Assembly: GCF_000471905.2 (NCBI RefSeq)
Contig: NW_006499296.1
Span: 532,493-596,492 of the forward strand
Source of the DNA: Amborella trichopoda
Taxonomy: Eukaryota > Streptophyta > Magnoliopsida > Amborellales > Amborellaceae
Direction: 5' to 3'
DNA length: 64,000 nucleotides
In this document: one piece after another, positions 34,201-47,300 of the stretch
Layout of the letters: the number at the start of each line of letters is the position of its first letter
Numbering within the stretch: the first letter of the stretch is position 1
Notes under the pieces: generated by a model
What the model was told of the DNA's origin: nothing
Database searches by the model: none
What the model saw: only the letters and a program-made list of their open reading frames with translations
Program-made: the position numbers and the translations under genes

Positions 34201-35870
34201 CTCATTGTGTATTGTGTATGTTCTCTAACAAGTGATTATATCTCCTCAATCAAACCCATACTGTTTATATCATAGAACTCATGTATCTTAGAATTATTAG
34301 AATACCTTCTAAATGAACACTGAGCTTGATGGAGTTTTTTTTTTTTTGGCTTTTTGTTGATTTGAGAGAGAACATGTGCTGATCTCCAAATTTTTATCGT
34401 AATTTTATGACCTCAGTTGTTACTATGTTCAAGATGAACAAAATTATAGAAATGGCTTCTTCCCCAAAAAATTTAAGACGAGTTTGGCATGACCAATCAT
34501 AGACCTAGCAAATATCATTTAAATTTCTATTACACCTTCCAACTACATCATCTTGTTATGGTGCTTATGGTAAGGTTGTTAAGTATATTATGTTGTGTTC
34601 TCTTTTTTTTTGAATTTCCAAAAACATATTTTGTATTTTAAATCTTAGTGGAAAGTTGTTTATACTCGTGGATGGCTTTTATATGCTTTAACATTATAAG
34701 TAGATATCCTAAGTTTTGTCTAGGGTGTTAAATTTGATTTACAACGGTGTATAGTACTCCATATAAGTGGAATTAAGATATATTAAATAAAATAAAAAAA
34801 TTTAATTTTATTATCTTGAGTTCCACACAACCACTCCTTTCAAAGCCTTGGCGATTTTAATCTTAAAATCTTTCTTTCAAAAAAACAAAAAAAAACAATT
34901 GATATTAGGATTTCTCAAAAATAATCTCAAAAGAAACCCGTCAAACAAGTCCCCCTAACTTGATGCTTTTGTACTAGCTTTATGTGGTAAGGTCGGGGCT
35001 TTACAAAATTTGGTAAGGGAGTACTTAAAAAGTTAATAGAAACACTACCTCTGGCGCTAGAAAACCTTGTTATTCTTGTGGACCTATTTTTCTGCACTTA
35101 ACTATGAAATTTGAAATTTAAAAAATGATGTTAGATCCTATATATATGTGAAGATTTAAAATGAATCGTCTAAAACAGTCCTTCAAGATGGATCATTTTT
35201 AAAGTTTGGAATCCATTTTGCAAGTTTTTCGATTGCATTTTCTATTGAGATTTGAGGTAGCATCACGCACTTAAAATGTTTACTAATATTATGAGTATTT
35301 TTGCAATAAACTGCAAAGCATTGCTATGTGTAGCATAAATGGGGGCTAAATTAAGGGAGAGGTAGCCATAATTATGGGAATACTTTGAATAAAATCATGT
35401 TCAATTGCGACCCCTTTCTAAAAATTCATGCTCGAAATGCATTTAGGATTTGAGATATACGTTCATTTAGATCATAATTAGCAAGTCAGGGACTAATAAT
35501 ATATTTGCAAACCAAAATATCGGTTATAAATTAATTTTATTTCAAAAAGTCGGACGAAAAAGTTGGGTAAAAAGTACAGATTGCCAAAAAATAAGATAAG
35601 TTATAAAATCATGAATTTTTCGGATTTGGCTCAAAAAATGGATTGAAAAAATCGGATATGTAAAGATGACATATTGTAGAATTATGATTTGTAATTATTG
35701 TATAGATTCATTAAAACTATTGAATAATAATTTTATGGCCTTAATTGGTCTCAGTAGAGTAATAAATAAATCCAGTAAGGATGCTTACTCTATTATCAGA
35801 ACGCAAAAGATATCATAGATTTATTGGGAGTATAAAATTAAGCAACATGAATAATACTAAAATACAAGAA
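34201..35870. other. Intergenic, no gene seen
   Basis: AT-rich spacer with no recognisable domain, exon chain or terminal repeat. Confidence 0.4.
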
Positions 35871-35872
35871 CT

Positions 35873-36910
35873 TGTAGACCCCCTCGAATTTTAGCTAAAG
35901 GAACTCCTAAAAACCTCGATTCTGATCTCTAATAACCACAAAAACTTAGATCCAATATAATTGTTCCAAAACTGGCCAAAACCTATCCCAAATCGAAGTA
36001 GACCCCCAAGAGATTTCCAAGGGTCCAAAAATCACCCAAATCGAGCCTATGATTAAAATAATGTAAAAAATGACACTTCAATCCCTACTTAATGGGTCCA
36101 GGGCGACCCGCCCGACACGGGGCAAGTCAGGCAGGCCCGCTTGACGGCCAGGTCACACGCATCACCAAAGCCCATGACGGGCCCAGTCTGGGCCGATGTT
36201 GCAGTAAAATATGTTTTTAAATTAGATAAAGCAAAAAAAAATCAAGATAAATCTAAAAAAATCTATAAAAAAATCAAAATAGAATAAGAAAAATCTCAAA
36301 TTCAAACCTATAAATACCATCCTCCATAACCCAAAAAGGGAGGAGGAAGAGATCAGAAATCCCTTAGAAATTCTCGAAATTAGGAAAAAAATAGCCCAAA
36401 AAAAGCTGAAAATAGAAAAACCCTAGAAAATTTCCAAAAACAAAAACAAAATCCCCAAAAATCCCAACAAATCCTAAAATTCGGATTTAATCTTAGGAGC
36501 CCCTAAAAATCTAAGGAAAAATCCCAATAAATCCTAAAATTCATATTTAACCTTAGGAGCTCCTAAAAATCTTAAGAAAAATCCCAATAAATCCTAAAAT
36601 TTGGATTTAACCTTGGGAGCCTCCAAAAACCTTAGAAAACTAAACATTTAGAAAAGTCAAAATAGACACTACCTAAAAATTTCCCAACTTTTCTCCTTGC
36701 TTTAGAAATCCTAGACTTAGGTCAAAGCACATTAGATCTACCAATTCAAGTAAGTATAAGCATCCAAAAGGATATGGTGGTGCAAATAAGAATAACAGTC
36801 TAATCCAAGCCCGAAACTCTTGATTCCGAGTTCCTAAAGGTAAGTATACTTTATTTATTTAATTTTAGCTAATTTTAATCATTAATTTAATTTTTTGTAT
36901 TTTAATATAC
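35873..36910 (+). repeat. Possible LTR with a 60-bp triplicate
   Basis: The block begins TGTAGACCCCCTCGAATTTT and ends near TTTAATATACA, a TG...CA layout with a long leader-like interior, including a GC-rich patch at 36100-36200. The tandem repeat at 36457-36640 lies inside. No partner LTR or target duplication was found, so this is tentative. Confidence 0.35.
36457..36640 (+). repeat. 60-bp tandem repeat, three units
   Basis: Three units with an exact 60-base period share AATCCCAAYAAATCCTAAAAT, GGATTTAA-CTT-GGAGC and CYAAAAA-CTTA. They differ at a few positions each. Confidence 0.9.
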
Positions 36911-37440
36911 AAATCTAGAAGCTGGCGCTACCAGTGGACCTAAGAAAAAATCAGGTCTGAATAGATATGTGTCATTCTTGGGCCTATAATTTAGCTATCA
37001 TGTATTCTTTATCTTTCAGCAATTTAACTAAGTTTTGTTAAGATTTGAGCATATTTCATCTTAGAGATCGATGCGAATCGGAGCTCTACATTAATAAATA
37101 ACAAGATATATAAACCAAAGTATAGAATTATTGTTCAAAAAAAAAAAACAAAAAAAACAAAAAGGACCCCCTGTATAGGATTGCAGTTAACTAAAACAAA
37201 ACATAATGACCCAAATAAGTAAAAAGTAGTCCATCCAAAATGCACTATCGTATACACAAATAAAATCAAAATAACAACAAAATTAATCAAACTTCACTAT
37301 ACATAAAGAAAGAAATAAAATGGTTAAGCAAATTCAAATCTTATAGTGAATTTCCAATTGCCCAAACCTTTAGCATCATTGAATCTCTCACTTACTCTTT
37401 ATAAAGACACTCTGAATTTAAACAAAAAAATGATATTCCA
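36911..37440. other. Intergenic, no gene seen
   Basis: A-rich spacer between the LTR-like block and a LINE 3' end, ending in a T-run at 37440-37454 that is the inverted poly-A tail of that LINE. Confidence 0.4.
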
Positions 37441-37930
37441 TTTTTTTTTTTTTTGGTAAATCAATGGGGGAGAAGCCCCCTACCCGGTTTTACATTAATA
37501 AAGATAAAGAAATGCAAATCATAATTTTACTGCAATTATGGCAATGTACTACGCCAAACCGTAGCACTAGAGAAGGGCCACAGCCTTTTTAGTGATTATA
37601 TCTGCTATCATGTTGCCCCCGTGATAGATATGAGAAATTGACCACACAAAATTTGAAACGCTCTGTCTGTGGTTAACTACAATCGTGTGAAGTGTCCACA
37701 GAGGGTTGCATCAACCTTAAATGACATTGACAAGTAGGGATGAATCGCTTTCAATCTGCCAGCACTGAATAGCTAGATTAATGCCCTCTTTAAGGGCATA
37801 CAATTCCGCAAAGTTGTCGGATGCAATGCCAAAAGGTGTGCTGAAAACAATAATAAATGCATCATCACCATCTCTGATTACACCACCACTTCCTGGGAGC
37901 CCTAAATTCTGTAGAAAAAAAAGTTATTTC
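37441..37930 (-). pseudogene. LINE 3' end with RNase H domain remnant
   Basis: The minus strand reads ASDNFAELYALKEGINLAIQ and then IESDSSLL, the E-containing and D-containing motifs of the plant L1 RNase H domain. Further on come HIYHGGNMIADIITKKAVALL, the C-terminal motif, a short tail and poly-A (plus T-run). The upstream part of the element is missing, so it is 5'-truncated, as usual for LINEs. The tail resembles those at 46737 and 19540. Confidence 0.78.
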
Positions 37931-40176
37931 ATAGGGTTACTATTCTTTTTACTTACTCTTACCGATTATTTTGATATATTTTTTGGGAATATATTGCTTG
38001 TATTTTTTCGTACAAATTTTCTAAGGGAACTTATTGGTGAAATTTTTGATGATTTTTTTTGTTAAATCAAGATTTTTAATCTACTCACAATGTTAATGTG
38101 CATATATTTAAACCAAATTCACTAATATTAAGTTTATAAAAAAATAAAGTTATAAGGAAGAAATTTTTTGAAAAGTTTTTTTAAAGAAAGATGAAATACA
38201 AATTTATATAAGTACCATTAAAAAAACCCTATTTCTTGAAGATCTCTTAAAAACTCGGAGTTTTTTGACGGATTTAAAAAAATCAAAGATTTTTTTTTAA
38301 AATTATATTTTATTTTAAAGAGAGACTTGTTAACTATGCTCTAGATACATCTTCGCTTGAGATTCAAGGTTTTACAACTCAAAAAGTAATACGAATCTAA
38401 AGATCTATGGAGAACAAAATGAACGTTAATAATCAATAAAAAATAAAACTTTAAAAAATTATTTTTAAACTCCAAAATCCATTTTACTCATGTACACAAT
38501 TATGGTTATGTTCCTCTAAAATTTTAGGTCTAAGAAAGATATTTGAAGAATTGGATAAAAAAAAATTAAAAAAATGATAAGAAGACTGTGTTTTAAGAGG
38601 TGCATATATGACACATCAAAGCCCCGGCCTATAAAAATCGACCACGTGGTTCGACCGTTACTGTAAGAACAAACGGAGTAGGAGGAGAGATGGAGCATGT
38701 TCCCACGAGGGATCCGTGAAAGAGATTAAGCAAAAACGGGAGGACGCTATCTTTCAGCTCTGAATTTATATATTGAGAGTTTGAAGCCATTTGACTTCAA
38801 AAAAGAAAAGAAAAGAAAAGAAAAGGAGAGTGTAGACGTCAGACTTTTAACGGCATTGTCGAAATGCCTTCAAATATTGAATATCCAAAATTTGAAGTCG
38901 TTTCGATTAAATTTGATTTTAGATCACGAAAGTTCCCCAATATAATAGAAATTTATTCAAAACATTGATCCCATGTCATTGTGATTACCAACATTTGAAA
39001 ACCCAACTATCCAGATCAGTAATCGGCCGATACTGAAGTAACTATGGGAAGGTATCGATACCAGCCAAGTCCCCTCCTAAAACCCCCTTATTTCATAGTT
39101 ATTTTTGTGAGCCATCTAATGTTTTCTTAGATCCTATTAATTATTTTAATATTTTATTTTAAAATATTTTTTTGGACCACAGATCGGGTGATCCGGTTGT
39201 TTGACACATATTTTTTAGGTGGGCAATGCACCTCACTAATCCGGGTTTTGAAACACTCTTCGAGCCTTTTGAAGTGGGGGCATTTTAGGGGAAAAAAAAG
39301 AAAAAAAAAGTTATTGATGTAAAATAAAACCTCTCGATTTTTTTCATTACTTCAGAAAGTGAGCAAAAATTTCTCTCATCTTAGTAGCATCTTTAGGAGA
39401 GTATTTGTCAAGTTAGTCACGTGAATACTAATTTTTAAGGATAAAATGTTATTTTAGGGGTTGAAATCCCTTTAATGAAATCATTAATCGGGTCCAATTC
39501 TTTCTATTACCATTTGAAGGATTGCTTTTTCTTATTTTTAGTGATTCTTAATAATGATCGCCTTGTTTGTAATACAAAATAACTAGGGGATTTTTGTAAT
39601 TCGGTTGGGGCTTTTGAGGGTCAAATTACTGCGACACTCCTTATTATTCCTTATTTCTAATACAAAACAAAGGCAATTAGAGACTTCTAAAATTTGTTTG
39701 GAGGAGGTACCAAAGTGAGGAAAAAAAAAAAGCAATCCCCAAATGTTAATATCGATAATCTGGCGCTATCTTAAGGGGTTTTGACCTCTTAAATGATATT
39801 TTCCCATGTTTTAAAAATAGTTGAGTCAGCTTCAAAGGTTTACTTGTATGAGTATGAGACCCCTTGATTCCAATTCATAACATTTATTTGATTTTTAAGT
39901 TTTTGTAGTAAAACAATCTAAAACAACAAGTTGACCGGATGAGATGACTCAAAGCTAGGTTGGAATCAATTTTTTTTTTTTTTTGAGAATCAATTGGTGA
40001 TTGGTTTGACGTATCGATTCAATTTTCAAGACATCGACAACAATTACCGAGCAAGAATAATGTTTTAAAACATGGATTGGTGGGGCAATTGTTCACCTAC
40101 AAATTCATGTCGAATTGTTGATTCGGTGATCCAGATCAAGTATAGATTGTTCTGAATCAATGATCAAAAGAATATT

Positions 40177-40210
<34 letters not shown>

Positions 40211-40288
40211 AATATATATATATAAAAGAAATAACAGTTTACCTTGTAGAAATTTACAAGAACCTTAAAAAAGTACTAGATAAGATAA
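37931..40288. other. Intergenic, no gene seen
   Basis: AT-rich spacer with an AAAAG repeat near 38800-38825 and an (AT)n run at about 40181-40220 just before a MITE. No exons or transposon motifs were recognised. Confidence 0.4.
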
Positions 40289-40682
40289 AAAAAAGGATGC
40301 AATTTGTACAGAGCCGAGGCATTAAACAATCAAAATAAAACGTATCTTTAAATAGTATCGAGAAATGTGGTTTTAATATTGGAAATTTTTGTGATAGTTT
40401 TAAAATATATTTTCATCTTTAATTATAAAATTTAAAGCTTAAAAAATAATATAGATCGAACATATATATGAAACTTGAAAATTTTGAAAATTAACAGTAA
40501 AAAAAATACGATGCACTATTTTCAAAACTTGAAATCCATTTTTTGAAATCCATATTTTTTTCGGATTATTGCATCTTGATGTTGAGATGATCAATTTAAA
40601 AATATTTGAGCATTAAAATATCACCAAAATTTTGACGTATGCTTGATCGTTTAGAGCCTCAACCCTATATAAATTTTTTTTA
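40289..40682. mobile_element. MITE family A, copy 3
   Basis: The left end AAAAGGATGCAATTTGTACA-GAGCCGAGGC and the right end GTTTAGAGCCTCAACCCTATA match copies 1 and 2, with the same interior order. It is followed by an (ATA)n run and lies about 700 bases upstream of the kinase-like gene's start codon. Confidence 0.78.
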
Positions 40683-40924
40683 AAATAATAATAATAATAA
40701 TAAATGCCCTCCCCGAATCGCTTCGATCTCCATCGATTTCTATCCAAAATTCCAAAGCATGAAAATTGCTGGGATTTAAAAAACTGAGCAGGGTATTGAA
40801 ACCTGTCCACCTACGAACGCAGGTTCAGATGATTGATTCCGTGCACATGTGCGGACACGACGCTAGTCATGTGGCGCTCGTGCCAAACATCCGCCATCCA
40901 TCAACGTCTCTCCCAACACACTTC

Positions 40925-41390
40925 CCAACATCACATCACTGTAACTCTTTCTCTCTCCTCCCCCTTCTCTCTCGCCATTGCTTCTCTATCTCTCTCCTCC
41001 CATCTCTCTCTCTCGCCATCGCTTCTCTTTCTCTCTCCTCCCCCCTTCTTTCTCTCTCTCTGTCGCCATTGCTTCAAGTTCAAATCAATGTGAGCCTTCC
41101 ACAGTGACACTTGCTGCCCTCTCTCTTTCTCTAAGTTCCGAGTCTCCTGAGTCTGGCTCTCTCTCTCTCTCTACTCATTCCTGCTCTCGAGTATCTTGAC
41201 TCTGATCCCCTCTCGCCATTTTCTCTCTCCTCCAAGTTTTCCACATTCTCTCTCTCTCCTCAAAATCCCACCTCGCGCACCACTCCACTCTCTCTCTCTA
41301 AAACAACAATGCACCCCTCTCCCTCTTCTCCCCCGCTCTGAAATCTCTCTGAATCTGGTTCATCACTTTCTCTCTTTAAAACCGCCACCA
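40925..41390 (+). promoter_or_regulatory. Pyrimidine-rich 5' leader of the kinase-like gene
   Basis: About 460 bases of almost continuous CT-rich sequence with many TCTCTCTC runs precede the start codon at 41391. Frames through it encode only Ser/Leu/Pro runs and are not coding. A TCTC-rich leader of this kind is common in plants; part of it may be promoter. Confidence 0.55.
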
Positions 41391-44300
41391 ATGGCTGCCC
41401 TGGAGTGCTGGACCAGCCGAAGCAGCACTGCCACCGACGACGACACTGTGGAGCACGTCCTCATGCGCACCCACGATCGCTCTGAGGCCTTCAACCCCCA
41501 CGACGCATCCCAGCCGTTCCCCTCCTCATCCAACCCCATCAAGGACCTCGTCCAGAAGAAATTCCACCGTTTCAGTCGCAACTTCACAGAAGCCCTCTCC
41601 ACCCTCAAAACCACACTCAATCTCGACCCTGGAAACATCGACAAGGTCCGAGACCCCGACAGTCGAAAAGCCCTATGGGGAGGCGTCGTCAAAAACCTAA
41701 CTCAGCTCTATCCAGGAAGCCAGCTCCCGGAAAAATTGATCTCCACGATTCGCCGACACTTTGATTCTCTTCCTCTGAGTTATGCAAACGCTGGTTTTGA
41801 GATCAGAGAAGTTTTCTCTCACGTCAAACTCATCGAACAAGCAAGCGCAAGCGATCGACCTGCTGTTTCGGTTCAAGAAGTGCAGGATTCGAGTGAGTTC
41901 AACACCGGAACACTGTTTAACCTAACTTTTGCTTCAATGTCGCCGATTTCATGGCCGGCCATGGCCGGTGCATTGGATTCGGCTTCTACTTGCTGCAAAA
42001 GAGTCCAGATCTTTGAGAAGAAGGGGTGTACCCTTGGGGTGGTGCTTGTTTTGGTACAACCAGGCCACGAGCGTGGGTTCAGGGCCAAGGTTGATGGGGC
42101 GCTCAAAGCCGGCTCTATAGCAAAACGAGGCACCAAGGCCGGGGCGATGAAGCTAGCCCTGGGGCTCTGCGGGTGTCAAGGCGAGCTCACCAGGGCTCGA
42201 GAGCCCGAGCCCTCCAGGCCCTGGCTCGTGGCCAGGTTCGACGAGCTGGCTCGGTGGGTCATAGACCCAGACGAGCTCGAGCTCGTGAAATCGGGCCCTG
42301 ATGGGTTCGAGGGCCTGTTCAGGGGCCGGCGCGTTAGGGCTCGGATGGTCCGTGGGTGCGGCGAAAAGCTCGAAATTTTTGCCGAAATCGAGATCAGGCG
42401 CGACGTGCTGGAGGTGATGGGGAGCGGGAAGAGGGGTCTCGTCCAGTTCTATGGGTTGTGTATGGTGGAGAAGCAGGGGTTGTGTATCGTGACGAGGCTC
42501 ATGGAGGGTGGGTACGTGCAGGAGAGGAAGGGGAGGGTGGAGGTGAGGGAGGTGGTGAGGATAGCGGCTGACGTGGCGGAGGGGCTGAGGTTCATGCACG
42601 AGAGTGGGGTTGTGTACAGGGACTTGAACACGGGTTGTGTATTGTTGGATGGGGAGGGGAACGCGGGGCTGGCTGGGTTCGAGGCGGTGAGGAGGTGTTG
42701 CGGGGGCGGAGGCGAGGTCACGGAGTATGAGACGTCGGGCTTTCGGTGGCTCGCACCTGAGGTTAGTGCGCTCTCTCTCTCTCTCTCTCTCTCTAAATTG
42801 TTGTCCTCTTTCCCTCACTCTCTCTCTCTCTCTCTCTCTAAACTGTTTCCCCACTGTGTTCGATCTCTCAAATGTTCAAAACTGATATGTCCAATATTTG
42901 GTCTCAAATTTGACAATGACATCATCTCTATCCATTCATTTCTCTCTTTCCCAACAATTGACATGCCTCCATTTCTCTCTCTAGAGGAGGCCCAAAAATG
43001 AGATGGGTCCCCTCTCTCTCTCTCTTTTTAAAATTACCCAAAATTTGACATTCGAGTTCTCGCCATCTCTCTCGGACGCATCGCCCGGCCCCATAAAAAC
43101 TAGGACTTGTGCCACTCGCCCCAGAGCCCAGCCTGGGCTGGGCCAGTCCGGCCCTTATTTGTTTTAACTTTTTTTGTTTTGCTTTTCTTTAATTTTACCT
43201 GGTCTTGCTGAACGGATGAGATCCGTTCCAGGCCAGGCCGGCCCTTAAAGAATACGGGTTCTCCTAAGTCAGGGCTGGATCAGCCCACGACGAGTTGCCA
43301 ACCCTACCTCCATTCGCTCTCGAGGAAGCCTATAGAGGGAGAACTCTCAATATATTAAATGATAAAGAATATAGAAGACTCCGAATAAATATACGGCCAA
43401 TAACATGATAAATACCAACAATTCTTGATAAAAATCATTTCTGGATATTTATTTTTACGGAGAACTTGCTTTTTGACATCAGTGCAACCATTGCAATTTA
43501 GGTTCAAATCCTAAGAAAGGGCTACCTATAGATAGGGTTCCTTGAAAAAAAATCAGAGTGAGAGCCGCCATAGAGTGAGAACCACCATAGAGCGAGAGTC
43601 GTCGAGGACGTCGATCCTAGGGTGAAAGGATTACCTATGGAAAGGGCTACTTGATCAAAGTGAGCGCCACCATAAAGTGAGCCCCCGAGGATGTCAATTG
43701 CGGAGCGTGATGGTACGTAACAATCCTATATGGTTTAAGGGCCTAATTTTCCACGTTTTCATCACCCAAGGGTTTTGGGGCGTATTGGTTAGGTACCTAA
43801 CATTTGGTATCAGAGCATACCAAATATGAGTAGTTATCTTCAGGTGCATGTCATGACCAAGAGAAGCAGCGGTTGCGATGTTAAGATTACTTGATCAAGA
43901 AGCACAAAAAGCAGCAAGCCTCGGAAACAAACGACAATGATCTTCAGGTGCATAGCATACCAAATATGAGTAGTGATCTTCAAGTGTGTATCATAACCAA
44001 GCGAAGCAGTGGTTGTCATGCGTAGATTGTTTGATCAAGAAGCACAAAAAGTGGCAAGCCTCAGGAACAGACGACCATATCATAATAGACTCAGTTGAAA
44101 CAGAAACATAACGACACTTGCAAGAGCCAACAGAACTCGATGTGGATCCGAGAAGGATTCCGCAGCTCGCAGAACTGAACAAACAAGATAAAGTAACGAA
44201 AAATTCGATCATCAAATAGGATCGAGTAACAGAACACTCAATCATCATACAGAGATTAGAGTGACTAGGTGAAATTTCAGATAGATCTAGACCTAAAGAT

Positions 44301-47300
44301 CAAGATCCAAAGCCAAAAAATAGGTAGAGGGGCTGTTTTTTAGATGGGGCAGATTGATCGGTTTTCAGAGGTTGATTTAGACGTAGGTTTTAGATATGAC
44401 AACTTTTATATAGATGGGTACGACTGCTTTCGTGGCTATTGGATTGTCGCAGCAGTTTCTGGTGCTTCTGGGCAGCTTTTTACTGCATGTAACCATCTTT
44501 ATGAACAGATTGCAAAAAAAAATTCAACGGAAGCAAGAAGAAACAAAGGCCTTTCTTATGCTAGAGGCAATTTTAAAGAGAGAAAACAACGTATATATTT
44601 GGAACGAATTTCCCGACTTTAGATTTGAGGTTGGGGAACTCAGATCTGAAGTTGAAAAGTATATGGCTTTGTTACCATGATAGAATCTTAGGATATGCAT
44701 AGAATTCTCTGTATATTGAATGATAAAGAAAATACAAAATCCTATATAAATATATATGGTTAATAACCATTTTGGATAGATACCAACAGTTATTGATACT
44801 TACTAGCTAATCTTATCATAAGCAAGAGATGCTTGAGGTCCCAATCTTATCAAGAGATATATATATCAATAAAGATATATATTCGTACTGATATGTATCC
44901 ATAATGATGTATATCAATACTAAAACGATACATATCCATACGCTAACAGGAGCAACATGTTGTAGGAAACCAGTGAGCCTTTGATGAAAAAATGGCGGTA
45001 AAAAGGTTGAAGCTTACCGTCGGCGGCTCTTCTTCAAGAGCATAAGTATTTATCAGGCATGACCACTTTGTGGCGGCTAAAGTGATGAAGACTTCTTGAG
45101 ACCTGTGAATAATGTTCACCTATGCGAAGAAAGCTATAGCCATGGTAGACTCTATCTTTCCCCACTTGACATCAGATGAAGAAGGTCTCATCTATGCCGC
45201 TTTCATCGCATTCTACAATCAAATGATTGATGTGTGGGAATATGTATCAGTAGAGCAAACTTTTGCTTTTGATTCAGATGAGAAGAATAAATACAAGACG
45301 GGCATTGGAGCCTTACTGTTTGAAGGCTTAGAAAATGAAATGATCTCTCCGTGCGATACCATGTTGTATTGAAAAAAATATTGTCATACTTTTTTTTCCC
45401 TCAAGGGCGACTTCTGTGCAAGGTATGTTCATAGCGAGGAGAAGACCGGTTATATAAGCAGGGCATTTCGGTCAAAATCTAATCCTTCATCAGGCAGTTT
45501 TCCATTTTATCATTTTCTCGGACCTCAAACAACTATTTGTGGAGGTTCATGGCCATTTATGGTCCAAATAGACTTAAGAGATTTCTTTTGGGAAGAACTA
45601 GAGCATGGCCAATGCCACTGTACTCTCCCTTGGTACACTATTGACAATTTCAACATTAAGAGATGGCCCTTTGAGAAGAACATAAGATTAGGATCACAGC
45701 CAACATGGTGGTTTTTTGAAAAACATTACCTATAAACTTCAAAAAGAAAAAGCCAAAAAAGCAAGGGAGAGAGAAAGGTGTGCAGGGGTACCAACCAAGC
45801 AATAAGATAAATGAGAGAAAAAGGTGAGAGAAAGGCGTACCACCACCATTGAATAGTAGAAGTCGGTCATGTTTATATAACCAGTCTTCTCCTTGCCTGT
45901 CTTGTTATCGGAATACTTTGCATACCTTGCAGAGAAGTTGCCATTGAGCAAAAAAAAAAGTACGACAATATTTTTTTTCAATACAAAGGGCAACAACATG
46001 GTATCTACCAGCACTATAATCTCATCGGACAGAGTATCCATTTCATTTTTTAAGCTTTCAAATAATATGATTGCTATGTCTGTCTTGTGTTTATCTATTT
46101 CATCTGAGTCAAGAGCAAAATATTGTTCTGCACACCCGTCATTTAGTTGTAGAGTGAAGTGAAAACGGCATAAATGAGATTTCTTATGATATCAAGTGGA
46201 GAGAACCAGGGTCTATCATGGCGATAGCTTTCCTGACATGAATGACTATTATTTTAAAGTCTCCTGTAGTCTTCATCACTGTAATTGCCACAAAGTGGTC
46301 GGTAAATGCTTCAGCACTTGAAGAAGAGCTGCTAATGAGCCGCCATTTTTTGAAGGAAGGCTCATTGGTTTCCTCGTGGGAAACAGAGAAAAAGGGGGAA
46401 AAGGCCCAATCTCTGGTGGTGACAGAATGCTCTTGTACGATGGGTTGAGTGTAATTTTGAACAAGTTTTAGTAGGAAGAGGAATATGCAAAAAGAGTCCC
46501 AGGATTAAACCTCTCTTTGAAAATGACAATGGAGGGGTAGAGGTACACTCATATTTTGCAGCTTTTTCTTCATGATTGAACACTGGGTAGTCCTAATTTT
46601 GGTCATCTTTGGTTTGGTAGAGAGAGAGAGAGAATTGGTTGGGGTGAGATTTAATCCATCGATTAAAAAGGTTATGTTAAAAAAAAAAAAAACGGAAAAA
46701 AGGAGATCTTTTTTTTTGGTGGAAAAAAATTTGATAGTTTTTTTTTGGATAATTCAATGGGAAGACAGGCCTGGGCCCATTTTTTCCAATTAGATAAGGC
46801 GTTAGGTTTTTTTTTTTTTAATTTTTTTATTTTTATTTTTTAAGGTAGTTCGTGGGGTGATGTTGGTGGTGAAAATGAAAACGACAACGTGGTGGCCATC
46901 AGGTGCTACAATCATTTTACTTAAAATTTAAAATTTAAATAATTTTCTACAATCATTTTACTTAAAATTCAAAATTTAAATAATTTTCATTTGGATATTG
47001 TGTTTTTCTATATTCAAAATCTCAAATCACTCTAGGAACATTGTTTTCATAGTGAACATTGTTTTCACAGTGAACTTCGTTCCCGAAAAGAATGGGTAGG
47101 GTCCTCTGTCGCTCTCTCACAAGTCACAAGGTTGAAACCCTTGAACGCACTTTCACCATTTCTTGAGAGAGAAACAGCATATATTTTCACTGAAACCAAC
47201 TTTCATTTGCCATTTCATTGCAGATAATCGCGGGCGATCCTGAGAGTGTAGAGGAAACAACAATGAGCAACGTTTACAGCTTTGGGATGGTGGTGTGGGA

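Noticed and set aside
36457-36640. CRISPR-like regularly spaced repeats
   Set aside because: This is a plant genome with contiguous 60-bp tandem units and no unique spacers.
40766-41199. Overlapping Ser/Leu/Pro-rich frames before the kinase-like gene
   Set aside because: They only translate a CT-rich leader. There is no domain, and they overlap one another in different frames.
41196-41390. In-frame upstream ATG that would add 65 residues to the kinase-like protein
   Set aside because: The added part is CT-repeat translation; MAALECW at 41391 is the start I know from the family.
42153-42854. A 233-codon minus-strand frame (and smaller ones at 42449-42721, 41363-41692 and 41873-42136)
   Set aside because: It is antisense to GC-rich exon 1 of the kinase-like gene, which has clear family homology on the plus strand. 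The antisense frame is Pro/His/Leu-rich as expected from mirrored codons.
42762-43001. Read-through of kinase-like exon 1 into the intron
   Set aside because: It encodes a Ser-Leu repeat from (CT)n and would remove the C-lobe. Exon 2 at 47224 restores the family sequence in frame.
43803-43816. Initiator tRNA-Met gene
   Set aside because: Only the 12-14 bases of the primer-binding complement are present, with no cloverleaf, and it follows an LTR-like block.
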